Shown: piece after piece, positions 52,331-60,756 of the stretch
Position numbering within the stretch: the first letter of the stretch is position 1
Layout of the letters: every line of letters starts with the position of its first letter
Position numbers and translations under genes: made by a program
Assembly: GCF_900111095.1 (NCBI RefSeq)
Contig: NZ_FOGB01000004.1
Coordinates: 121,867-185,866 of the forward strand
Length of the DNA stretch: 64,000 bases
Reading direction: 5' to 3'
Origin: Amphritea atlantica
GTDB taxonomy: Bacteria; Pseudomonadota; Gammaproteobacteria; Pseudomonadales; Balneatricaceae
The notes under the pieces: model-generated
Database searches by the model: none
The model's input: only the letters and a program-made list of their open reading frames with translations
Told to the model about the DNA's origin: nothing

Positions 52331-55300
52331 TTAAGACAATGCGGTTTTTTCCAGATGATCTAACACAAAGGGATAGACATCGATCACCGCGTTTCTACCG
52401 AAAATACAATCGATATGGCCATACCCCGGAATCTCCTGGCGGCTGTACTGGCCTGCACCAAAGTGCTGGCACAGGATGTCATAGGTCAGTTTGGTGCTCA
52501 TGGGCAGATAGCATTCGTTTTCTGCACCGGAGATAAACAGGATTGGCAGATCAAGCCGGGCCAGGTTGGGCATATAGACATCGTTGCCATCGGCATCAAC
52601 CAGAGTACCTTTACGACACATCAGTGCCAGGTGCTCAAAGGCGCCGATATTGGCCTCGGCAAACAGTTCATCAAGATTATCGTGTAACAGGTCGGTCAGG
52701 GTGCTGTGCTTGTAGAGTGAGGCGTACATAAAGGTGATGCGGTGACAGGTCTCACTGTGGCAATGTCCCTGAGCCTCTGCCATCGCGTACAGGTTGAGAG
52801 CCTTATCATAGAGCTGTGTCAGTACCGACCCGGATTCAGGCACCTCTGCGGTGAGGTGATCGACATTCAGCCGCTCCAGAAATGAGGGCAGGTGCAACCC
52901 GGTTTTCAGCGCTGTTGTTGGCGGTACGACGAGATTGGTGGCGATCTGAGAGCAGACGATACTGCGAACGCCCTGAAGTCCGGCCAGCATCGACATAAAG
53001 AAGGTTGTTGCGCCATAGCAGTGGACCACTGCCTGAATACTGTCTGCCGCGGTGACTGAACATATTTTGCTGATGGCTGCGGGGTAATCGTATTGGGCTA
53101 CCTGATCGCCATTGGAACGTTGTTTCGCTGCGGCTAACAGGATGCTGACCCGGCAATCGATCAGCCACACATCATATTCATGGGCGACCAGATATTCGAC
53201 CAGATTGGTGTCGATCATATCGGTGCTGAAGATCGAGGATGCCACCCCCAGGCCGTGAACCAGCATGACCGGCCCTTTTGTGCCCCCCTGAAAACGGGTG
53301 AGCTGTAAACTGACACCATCAGCGGTGGTGAATGGGTGGATCTCGGGCGCTGGCGCCCGCAAGGGGCGTTTCTTTCGTGGAGCTTTGGGTTCATCACAAT
53401 GGCTATCGTAGAATATCCCGCCGTAATTCTCATACAGTACACCGGCAAAGAATTTACCGAAGCGGGCTATTGCGCTGAGTCTCTGTTCCATATTCTCAGC
53501 ATGGGTGACCTCCATGGTGGTCATCTGTACCGCAAAGTCAGCGGGCAGTATATTGAGAACCCCTTTACCCGCCAGCAGGCCGCTGTCATCACTGCCTTTA
53601 TAGACGGTTACATAGAGGGTTGAGGTATCCGGCCAGATATGCAGGGCATCGGGATCGTTACTGATCAGCTTATATCCCTTGAAGTAATAGAGTACGCCCT
53701 GTTCGGTGGTTAACAGCATGGAGTAGATCATATGCCGGGTATCTGGCGGAGATGGCATCTGCTCGAACAGATTGAACTCGCCTTCACTGACACTCATCGG
53801 CTTATCCGAGAGCGCAGGGCAGGTCACGGTGCCGCTGATCTGGGCGCTATGATCATCACTTGTGAGCATCGTTTCCAGGTCATGGGAGTGTATGGTCAGG
53901 GTAAACTCCATCGGTAATGCTGTCGCGTTTGCTGCAGCGTTGCGATAGCTTTCCAGTGCTTCGCCGGTATCGGCTGTGGTCGAGAACTGCCCCCGCATCG
54001 TTTCTGTAAAACGGATGCCTAAGGTGGGTGAGGGGTGCGGCTTAACCGGTGCCGAAGGCAGTGTATAGTCTATCTCCCAGCCCCGGTCGGCGGCGATCAG
54101 TGCGCAGCAACGCTCGCTGATGGCACTGATGGTCAGCAGAGGGTTTACTGCCAGCGATGTCGGTATGACGGAGCCGTCGGTGACATAGAGGTTTTCATAG
54201 ACCGAGGTGTCGGAATCGCTGAACAGCTGACCTTTATGATTGACCACTCCCTGGGCGCCGCTGATCGCCATATTACAGCCACCCAGAGGGTGAACGGTAA
54301 CCAGACTCTGTTTGAACAGAGGGGTCCATAAAGGATTTTCCACATACTGCCCCCCCAGCGCCTTAGTGGCGCTGAGCAGGTTTTTATTGCCGTTGATAAA
54401 GTTCTGTTGATGCCCCACATTGGGCCACTCAATCTGTAGCCGGTCGTTGACTAAGCGGGCCTGACCTTCACCACTGTCATGACTCATGATCAGATAAGTC
54501 TGGGTATTATGAATGGCACCATGGTAGGGGCCCCGCAGTAAACTCTCCGTGACCCGGGTTTGCTCCTGTATCTCATCGAGCATGCCACTGTCGGTATCTT
54601 CACCGATAAGGTTTTCAGCGGCTGCCAGTGCCGTTGGCAGGAAGTTGCCAATCGCACCGGGCAGTGAGCCCTCCTCAATGACCATACGTTTGCGCCAGTC
54701 GTCATGTTCGGTGCGGATAACACTGGTGATGCAGGGGCCAACGGGCTGTCGGCCATCAGGTTTGAGGTTGCCAAAGCCGATACCGTTAATCGTCTGGTCG
54801 CAGTTATAACCAAAACCGAGAATATCGCCATTGCCGCTGAAACCATAGCCCAACTGGTCACTTATCGGCAATCCCCTGGCTTTACTGCGTAACAGAATCT
54901 CGTTAGAACCCAGGGTTCCTGCACTGAGGATAACGATATCAGCTCTGATAAACAGAGGGGTGGCATCGAACTTTTCGCGTCCGACCTCTACCTCCTGATA
55001 GTGAATTAACCAGCCGGCATCGGTTTTCTGCAGATAGCGGACATCCGCCTGACAGAATATCTCCGCGCCATGGTTCCAGGCATCGGGCAGATAGTTCATC
55101 CGGGTGGTGTTTTTGGCACCATAATTACAGCCTGATACACAGTCGCCGCAATTGGTGCAGGCTTGCTGCTCAACGCCGACATGGTTTACACCACTGCCGG
55201 GTGTTTTAAAGGTGACATTGATCGGGGTGCGACAAAAGGGTTCATTCATCGCAGTCGCTGAACGCTTATGTGCTTCGGTTTTTGCCAGGGTGGGCCAGTC

Positions 55301-55753
55301 ATCTGGGTAGAGTGTCGGCTTGAGCATCTCTCTGGCTCGCTGATACCCCTCTTTCAGCAAACTGTCCTTATGCTGCAGAATCTCCGGAGGCCAGCAGGGG
55401 GCTTCGAATACATCCGGGTCGGGTTCCAGGGAGACATTCGCATTGATCAGCGATGTGCCGCCTAAACCGCAGCCGACCACTACATTCTGTTGTGCATGAA
55501 CGTGGATATCAAAGAGACCGATACGGGAGCCGATATGCCCCGCAGGGGTGTGGAACTGTATATCCTTGAACACCTCATTGGCGGTGTCGGGAAATTCGCC
55601 TACCAGAAACTCCCGTCCGCGTTCCAGCAGACAGACCTTCTTTCCGGCTCTGGACATTCGGGATGCGGCGATGCCTCCGCCATAACCAGAGCCTATAACG
55701 ACCACATCATAGTGGGACTGAATCTCATCGAGCGGCAGTGCGATCGGTTTCAT
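52331..55753 (-). CDS. GMC oxidoreductase / alpha-beta hydrolase fusion
   Basis: A 1140-residue cytoplasmic fusion. Residues 1-570: cholesterol-oxidase-like GMC flavoenzyme with FAD motif GSGYGGG (21-27), AQQNVVVGCGLGGTSLINAN, a ferredoxin-like CTNCGDCVSGC (Cys199/202/205/209), and the catalytic-His end HPLGGCNMAISG with NPLLTISAISERC. Residues about 575-800: a linking domain of unknown type (EFTLTIHSHDLETML... GVLYYFKGYKLI). Residues about 825-1140: an alpha/beta hydrolase (PVMLVHGLGV) whose nucleophile elbow reads VHCYGA with Cys912 in place of Ser, a late acidic GAENECYL and GYGHIDCIFG supplying His. Oxidation of a hydroxylated hydrophobic compound followed by hydrolysis or acyl transfer is the natural reading; the substrate is unknown. 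Confidence 0.88.
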   Translation of the reverse strand: MKPIALPLDEIQSHYDVVVIGSGYGGGIAASRMSRAGKKVCLLERGREFLVGEFPDTANEVFKDIQFHTPAGHIGSRIGLFDIHVHAQQNVVVGCGLGGTSLINANVSLEPDPDVFEAPCWPPEILQHKDSLLKEGYQRAREMLKPTLYPDDWPTLAKTEAHKRSATAMNEPFCRTPINVTFKTPGSGVNHVGVEQQACTNCGDCVSGCNYGAKNTTRMNYLPDAWNHGAEIFCQADVRYLQKTDAGWLIHYQEVEVGREKFDATPLFIRADIVILSAGTLGSNEILLRSKARGLPISDQLGYGFSGNGDILGFGYNCDQTINGIGFGNLKPDGRQPVGPCITSVIRTEHDDWRKRMVIEEGSLPGAIGNFLPTALAAAENLIGEDTDSGMLDEIQEQTRVTESLLRGPYHGAIHNTQTYLIMSHDSGEGQARLVNDRLQIEWPNVGHQQNFINGNKNLLSATKALGGQYVENPLWTPLFKQSLVTVHPLGGCNMAISGAQGVVNHKGQLFSDSDTSVYENLYVTDGSVIPTSLAVNPLLTISAISERCCALIAADRGWEIDYTLPSAPVKPHPSPTLGIRFTETMRGQFSTTADTGEALESYRNAAANATALPMEFTLTIHSHDLETMLTSDDHSAQISGTVTCPALSDKPMSVSEGEFNLFEQMPSPPDTRHMIYSMLLTTEQGVLYYFKGYKLISNDPDALHIWPDTSTLYVTVYKGSDDSGLLAGKGVLNILPADFAVQMTTMEVTHAENMEQRLSAIARFGKFFAGVLYENYGGIFYDSHCDEPKAPRKKRPLRAPAPEIHPFTTADGVSLQLTRFQGGTKGPVMLVHGLGVASSIFSTDMIDTNLVEYLVAHEYDVWLIDCRVSILLAAAKQRSNGDQVAQYDYPAAISKICSVTAADSIQAVVHCYGATTFFMSMLAGLQGVRSIVCSQIATNLVVPPTTALKTGLHLPSFLERLNVDHLTAEVPESGSVLTQLYDKALNLYAMAEAQGHCHSETCHRITFMYASLYKHSTLTDLLHDNLDELFAEANIGAFEHLALMCRKGTLVDADGNDVYMPNLARLDLPILFISGAENECYLPMSTKLTYDILCQHFGAGQYSRQEIPGYGHIDCIFGRNAVIDVYPFVLDHLEKTALS

Positions 55754-55773
55754 GGTGGCTCCCTGTTAAGTGG

Positions 55774-57246
55774 TTATTTTAAGTTAATTTCGTACTCGTC
55801 AAAGTCCCGTGCAGGCAGGTTTTCGCTGTCCCTTTCCCGTACTCGCCAGGCGTTAACTTTAAGCCTGACTTCACCGTTGTCGTCCCGATTGAAGCTGGCG
55901 GTCATAAAGTGCTCCCGGGTCCGCGCCTTTGGATAGGCCGATAATGGCCAGCCTTTTTTTGTGCTGACCGCGAATGATTTGTCATACCGCACCGGTTTTG
56001 CCGACCATCCGGGAATGCTGAACAGCGTGGGGTCGGGAAATTTTTTCGGTTTGAAGCTGGGGGTTGCAGTCGCGATGCCGTTGAGACCAGTGAGATTTGA
56101 CAGGGGAGAGGCTATCACTTCGATCAGGCGGCCACCCTGTGGCCCCAGTGAAGCGACCGCAATACGGCCAAAATGAACATCGCCACTGAGCAGAACAATA
56201 TCGTGACCGCTCTCCCCCAGTGCCTCTATCAGTTGCTGATACTGCTGCTTAAAACTGAGCAGGTTCCGCTCGGTTTTGTTCTCTTCAACAATCAGCGGCT
56301 GGGGGATTACCAGCACTCCGGGTGCGGTCAGTGACCGGGCCCAGTGGGTCAGGCGGTCAAAATCAGCATCTGGCAGGAAACTGTGCTGATCCCGGTAGGA
56401 GCGCAGATCAGCGAGACAGAATGACAGTTCATCACCAAGCTTAAAAAAATCGAGCCGTGGGCTTTGCTGAACTCTCTGAACCCCATCGTATGCAGCCCTG
56501 CTCCAGGTCTCCCGGACCTGTTTAATTTTAAGTGTCAGCAGGGTGGGAATCAGCGAGTCGTAAAAGGGATAATCGTTCCAGTATTCATGATCATCGGGCA
56601 GCATCCAGGTAGCTCCCCGGTTAAGAATACTGCCCAGAGCCTGCCAGTGAAGCGCATAGTCGTCTGCTACCCGCTGTCTTATTTCGCTGTTAACAAAGGA
56701 GAGTGAATCAAAACCGATATCCAGATACACCTGATCGCCGGTGAGAAAGGTGATCGCGGGTTTGACGGCCTCATCCCCCCGGTCGTACAGTGCTTTGTAA
56801 GATCCAGCGGCCTGGCCCCCGTCCCGGTGGTTATAGAAGCAACTGCCAAAACCGACGGTAAAGGGTTTCTGACTGCTGTCGGGAAGCTGGGCAGGCAGGG
56901 TTTCAAATTGCCCTGTGCGAAGCTGCTGCCAGGACTCATCCCTGACGCCCTCAATTGCCTCAATGCGCCTCAGAAAATTGATTTTATAATGTGTGCCGGG
57001 CTGCAGGTTGTCAAAGCTGGCGGTGACATAGAACCGTTTACGGAGATAACTGAAGGGTCTGTTCCAGTCTGCTTTAGTGATCTCATGGACCACTGTGTGG
57101 TCGGGTGATACCAGCTCAATTCTGGCGTGATCAGGCATTTTTAATGTTGAGAAGAGTGTGCCTGCCCAGACCTTCACCGAGTTCTGAGTTGCCCGCAGCA
57201 CCACCAGTGACCATTGACCGGTATTTGTCCTTATTGCATCGCTCAT
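55774..57246 (-). CDS. PhoD-like phosphatase/phosphodiesterase family protein
   Basis: A 490-residue metallophosphoesterase of the PhoD type. An N-terminal beta-sandwich domain (about residues 1-125) precedes the catalytic domain: GFGSCFYN, FLTGDQVYLDIG (metal Asp), TWMLPDDHEYWND (the DDHE metal cluster) and LLSGDVHFGRIAV (late His ligands). There is no Tat or Sec signal, unlike classical secreted PhoD, so it probably acts in the cytoplasm. The ATG at 57246 with AGGAAT upstream was chosen over an in-frame start at 57282. First gene of the unit with the GMC/hydrolase fusion (20-bp gap) and the DUF6765 gene. Substrate unknown; phosphodiester or phosphoester cleavage is the family chemistry. Confidence 0.85.
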   Translation of the reverse strand: MSDAIRTNTGQWSLVVLRATQNSVKVWAGTLFSTLKMPDHARIELVSPDHTVVHEITKADWNRPFSYLRKRFYVTASFDNLQPGTHYKINFLRRIEAIEGVRDESWQQLRTGQFETLPAQLPDSSQKPFTVGFGSCFYNHRDGGQAAGSYKALYDRGDEAVKPAITFLTGDQVYLDIGFDSLSFVNSEIRQRVADDYALHWQALGSILNRGATWMLPDDHEYWNDYPFYDSLIPTLLTLKIKQVRETWSRAAYDGVQRVQQSPRLDFFKLGDELSFCLADLRSYRDQHSFLPDADFDRLTHWARSLTAPGVLVIPQPLIVEENKTERNLLSFKQQYQQLIEALGESGHDIVLLSGDVHFGRIAVASLGPQGGRLIEVIASPLSNLTGLNGIATATPSFKPKKFPDPTLFSIPGWSAKPVRYDKSFAVSTKKGWPLSAYPKARTREHFMTASFNRDDNGEVRLKVNAWRVRERDSENLPARDFDEYEINLK

Positions 57247-57458
57247 TGTGATTATTCCTTGTTTTTCAGATCCGGGAGCCATCCGCTACCCTCTGAGCGT
57301 CCATAGATCAATGTAGGCAATGAGATGGGGGTTAGCCAACAAAAACCTCATACAGGCATATGAAGTAAATTCATACAACTGTTTTAAGTGGTAGTTTTTT
57401 GCACCTATATGGAGAAAAACATGTTAAAAAAGAGAGCCGGGTAACGACTTAAAGTGGA

Positions 57459-57468
57459 TATCTGATAG
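57459..57468. promoter_or_regulatory. TATCTGATAG motif upstream of hoxF
   Basis: Same 10-mer as at 1007, 35106 and (inverted) 35148. It lies about 100 bp before the hoxF start. Role unknown. Confidence 0.3.
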
Positions 57469-57570
57469 AGGTCATTGTGCTATCGCAGCGATTATATTCA
57501 GATAGGATGTGTAGCGATTTTACGACTACGCTATACCTGCAACGGTGTAAATGTCATGAAGGATGAGAAT

Positions 57571-59418
57571 ATGAATAACCGAATCCAGGCGATCATTCAG
57601 CGTTATCAGACCGACCGGACCCGCCTGCTTGATATGCTCTGGGAACTTCATCATCTGTATGGTTACCTCCCCGATGAGGCGCTGTCTGAGCTGGCGGACG
57701 GGCTGAATATGGCCGTTGAGGATGTGCGTGAAACCAGCTCTTTCTACCACTATTTTCACCACCGGTCGACCGGCAGCTACACCCTCTATCTGAGCAATAC
57801 GGTGATCGCCAGGATGCAGGGCTATCAGGAAGTCCTGGACGCACTGGAACGCGAGACCGGCGCGACGCTGGGGGAGATGGATCCCTCCGGAACCTTTAGT
57901 TTGTATGACACCCCCTGTATTGGCCTGAGTGACCAGGAACCGGCCATGCTGGTGGATGAGGTGGTCTTTACCCGCCTGACCCCGGAAAAAGTATCCAGCA
58001 TTATTAGTCAGTTAAAATGTGGCCGGTCACCAGAAGAGATCGCTAATCCCAGGGCTCTGCCTAAAACTGATATTGCCTATGTTGATCAGTTGGTAGAAAC
58101 CAATATCTGCAAAGCCGGGCCAGTTTTTTTCCACAACGGGAATGACTTTCCTGAACTGTTGAAAAACTGTTTGGACGCAGGCCCGGAGGCGGTTATTGGG
58201 GCTATTACTCAAGCCCAACTGAGAGGACATGGGGGAGCGGGTTTTGCCACCGGTTTAAAATGGAAACTCTGCCGTGAGGCTCCGGGAGCGACTAAATACG
58301 TTATCTGTAATGCTGACGAGGGAGAGCCTGGCACCTTCAAAGACCGGGTCCTATTGACCCGCTCGCCTCAGGCTGTATTGATGGGAATGGTGCTGGCCGC
58401 CAGCGTTATTGGCGCCCGTGAAGGCATTATCTATCTGCGGCAGGAGTATATCTACCTGAAAGCGTATCTGGAGCAGCAGTTACAACTGTTCAGAGAGCAA
58501 CGGCTGCTGGGGAATAACATTCTCGGGCACGCTGATTTTAACTTTGATATCCGTATTCAGATGGGGGCCGGTGCCTATATTTGTGGTGATGAATCCGCGC
58601 TGATCGAATCCTGCGAGGGTAAGCGTGGCACACCCCGGGTAAAACCCCCATACCCGGTAGAGCAGGGATATCTGGGGATGCCCACCTGTGTGAACAATGT
58701 TGAGACGCTGGTTGCGGTTACCCGGGTGATGCAGGAAGGAGCTGAATGGTATCAGAGCCTGGGCACTGAGGATTCCCGGGGCTGCCGGTTGATGAGTGTG
58801 TCGGGGGACTGTCAGCGCCCCGGTGTTTATGAAATAGAGTGGGGTACCACCCTGAATCAGTTACTTACTCTGGTTGGGGCTGAGGACCCCTGGGCGGTGC
58901 AGATCAGCGGTCCCTCCGGGGAGTGTGTTGCGGTCGACAAAGGCGGTGAGCGGCGTTTTGGATACGGGGATCTTTCCTGTAATGGCTCGGTGATGATCTT
59001 CAATCGCAGCCGCGATCTTCTCGGTATTGTGAAGCACTTCATGCAGTTTTTTGTTGATGAGTCCTGCGGTATCTGTACTCCCTGCCGGTCGGGTAATGTT
59101 GATCTGCGTAACAAGATGGAGCGGATCATTGCCGGTCGGGGATGTCAGCAGGATCTGGATGAGATGGTGAGTTGGGGACAACTGGTGCGTAGTACCAGCC
59201 GTTGTGGACTGGGGGGCACATCCCCCAATCCGATTCTGACTACATTGCAGCAGTTTCCTGAGCTCTATCAGGCAAAGCTGACAGAGCAGTCGGGAGTTTT
59301 GTTACCCTCATTTGATCTTGAGGCCGCGTTACAGGGGAACGAGCGGGCGAGGATCGAACTGACTCACCACGACTATATTCCCCGAGAACTGATTCAAGAC
59401 CCGGAGACGGAAAAATGA
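57571..59418 (+). CDS. hoxF: NAD-reducing hydrogenase diaphorase subunit HoxF
   Basis: A 615-residue NuoE-NuoF-like fusion that passes electrons from the hydrogenase module to NAD. The N-terminal NuoE-like thioredoxin-fold part (about residues 1-150) is followed by the flavin/NAD core: RGHGGAGFATGLKW, CNADEGEPGTFKDRVLL, MGAGAYICGDESALIES, CEGKRGTPRVKPP, and the C-terminal 4Fe-4S block ESCGICTPCRSGN. The ATG at 57571 has AAGGATGAG upstream; an ATG at 57556 is also possible. Highly similar in order and wording to Cupriavidus HoxF. First gene of hoxFUYHW with a four-base overlap with hoxU. Confidence 0.95.
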   Translation: MNNRIQAIIQRYQTDRTRLLDMLWELHHLYGYLPDEALSELADGLNMAVEDVRETSSFYHYFHHRSTGSYTLYLSNTVIARMQGYQEVLDALERETGATLGEMDPSGTFSLYDTPCIGLSDQEPAMLVDEVVFTRLTPEKVSSIISQLKCGRSPEEIANPRALPKTDIAYVDQLVETNICKAGPVFFHNGNDFPELLKNCLDAGPEAVIGAITQAQLRGHGGAGFATGLKWKLCREAPGATKYVICNADEGEPGTFKDRVLLTRSPQAVLMGMVLAASVIGAREGIIYLRQEYIYLKAYLEQQLQLFREQRLLGNNILGHADFNFDIRIQMGAGAYICGDESALIESCEGKRGTPRVKPPYPVEQGYLGMPTCVNNVETLVAVTRVMQEGAEWYQSLGTEDSRGCRLMSVSGDCQRPGVYEIEWGTTLNQLLTLVGAEDPWAVQISGPSGECVAVDKGGERRFGYGDLSCNGSVMIFNRSRDLLGIVKHFMQFFVDESCGICTPCRSGNVDLRNKMERIIAGRGCQQDLDEMVSWGQLVRSTSRCGLGGTSPNPILTTLQQFPELYQAKLTEQSGVLLPSFDLEAALQGNERARIELTHHDYIPRELIQDPETEK

Positions 59419-60119
59419 GCATTCAGATAACCATTGATGGTCAGCCAGTCGTTACCGAAGCCGGTGAAAATCTGGTGGACGTTGCAGCGCAAAACAGCGT
59501 CTATATTCCCACACTTTGTTATCTGAAGGGGAAGCCCTGTCTGGGCACCTGTCGCGTCTGTTCAGTCCGGGTGAATGGCCATATTACCGCGGCCTGTAGT
59601 GTGCCGGTGACTGAGGGTATGCAGGTTGAAGTCGACACAACAGAGCTGGCGGATATGCGCAAGGCACTGATTGAGTCGCTTTTTTCCGAGGGTAATCACA
59701 ACTGCCCCAGCTGCGAAAAAAGCGGTCGTTGCGAGCTTCAGGCCACCGGCTATGAGGTTGAGATGGTGGTGTCCCGTTTCCCCTATCGGTTCCCGCTCAG
59801 ACCGCGTGAGGTAGCAGCAGATCATATCTGGCTGGAGCGTGACCGCTGTATTTTCTGCCAGCGCTGTGTTGAGTTTATCCGGGACCGTCAAACCGATCAG
59901 AAAATATTTTCTATCAAGGGGCGGGGCATTACTGCACAGATTGAGGTTAATACTGAGCTGGCCAACCGGATGCCGCCGGAGCAGGTACGCGAAGCCGCGG
60001 ATATCTGTCCGGTGGGTTGTATCATTGAAAAGGGGGTCGGTTTTAACGATCCGATCGGGCGGCGTAAATTTGAGCTTCAATCGGTGCGTGAGCGGGCATT
60101 GGGGGAGGAAGAGTCATGA
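59415..60119 (+). CDS. hoxU: NAD-reducing hydrogenase diaphorase subunit HoxU
   Basis: A 234-residue NuoG-N-terminal-like iron-sulfur protein. An N-terminal [2Fe-2S] ferredoxin domain (CYLKGKPCLGTCRVCSVRV, with a later Cys in ITAACSVP), a His/Cys block NHNCPSCEKSGRCELQATGYE (about residues 94-115) and a further 4Fe-4S pattern in RDRCIFCQRCVEF with a distal CPVGC. It relays electrons between HoxF and the HoxYH hydrogenase dimer. Overlaps hoxF and hoxY by four bases each (ATGA), so the operon is tightly coupled. Confidence 0.95.
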   Translation: MSIQITIDGQPVVTEAGENLVDVAAQNSVYIPTLCYLKGKPCLGTCRVCSVRVNGHITAACSVPVTEGMQVEVDTTELADMRKALIESLFSEGNHNCPSCEKSGRCELQATGYEVEMVVSRFPYRFPLRPREVAADHIWLERDRCIFCQRCVEFIRDRQTDQKIFSIKGRGITAQIEVNTELANRMPPEQVREAADICPVGCIIEKGVGFNDPIGRRKFELQSVRERALGEEES

Positions 60120-60745
60120 GTAAATCCGGTAAAAACCAGACCTGTTCCCATGATCTGCCGGCGACCCAGCTGAACCCTGCATTGCAGGCTGCACGGGATA
60201 ATAAGATAAAAGTTGCCATGATCGGCCTGTGTGGCTGCTGGGGTTGTACCCTGTCAATGCTGGATATGGATGAGGCGCTGCTGGGGCTGCTGGATAAAGT
60301 CACTATTCTGCGTTCATCGCTGACCGATATTAAGCGGATTCGTGAACGTTGCGCCATCGGTTTTGTCGAAGGAGGAATCGCCAATGAGGAGAATATTGAG
60401 ACCCTGAAAGAGTTTCGTGAGAACTGCGACATCCTGATATCGGTGGGTGCCTGTGCGGTCTGGGGCGGTGTTCCGGCGATGCGAAACGAGGTGGAACTGA
60501 GTGATTGCCTGCGAGAGGCCTATGTGGATTCGGTGACCGCTGTACCCGATGCGATACCCACGATTCCCTATCATGAAGATATACCGAGGATAACCACCCG
60601 GGTCTACCCCTGTCATGAAGTGGTTAAAATGGATTATTTTATTCCTGGTTGCCCGCCCGACGGAGCAACCATTCTAAAAGTGCTGGATGATCTGATTAAC
60701 GGGCGCGAATTCGATCTGCCTGCATCGATTAACCGATACGATTAA
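60116..60745 (+). CDS. hoxY: NiFe hydrogenase small subunit HoxY
   Basis: A 209-residue small subunit of the soluble bidirectional type (group 3d). Proximal-cluster Cys lie in MIGLCGCWGCTLSMLD (about residues 37-50), VGACAVWGGVPAMRN (about 110) and the C-terminal PGCPPDG (about 180). There is no Tat signal, as expected for a cytoplasmic enzyme, and the length is half that of membrane-bound small subunits. Pairs with HoxH. Confidence 0.95.
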   Translation: MSKSGKNQTCSHDLPATQLNPALQAARDNKIKVAMIGLCGCWGCTLSMLDMDEALLGLLDKVTILRSSLTDIKRIRERCAIGFVEGGIANEENIETLKEFRENCDILISVGACAVWGGVPAMRNEVELSDCLREAYVDSVTAVPDAIPTIPYHEDIPRITTRVYPCHEVVKMDYFIPGCPPDGATILKVLDDLINGREFDLPASINRYD

Positions 60746-60756
60746 CAGAGGGAACC

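Noticed and set aside
57389-57402. Sigma54-like TGG...GC element upstream of hoxF
   Set aside because: GG and GC are separated by 9 bp instead of the required 10, and the GG lies 180 bp from the start; Cupriavidus hox genes do use sigma54, so it is worth keeping in mind only.
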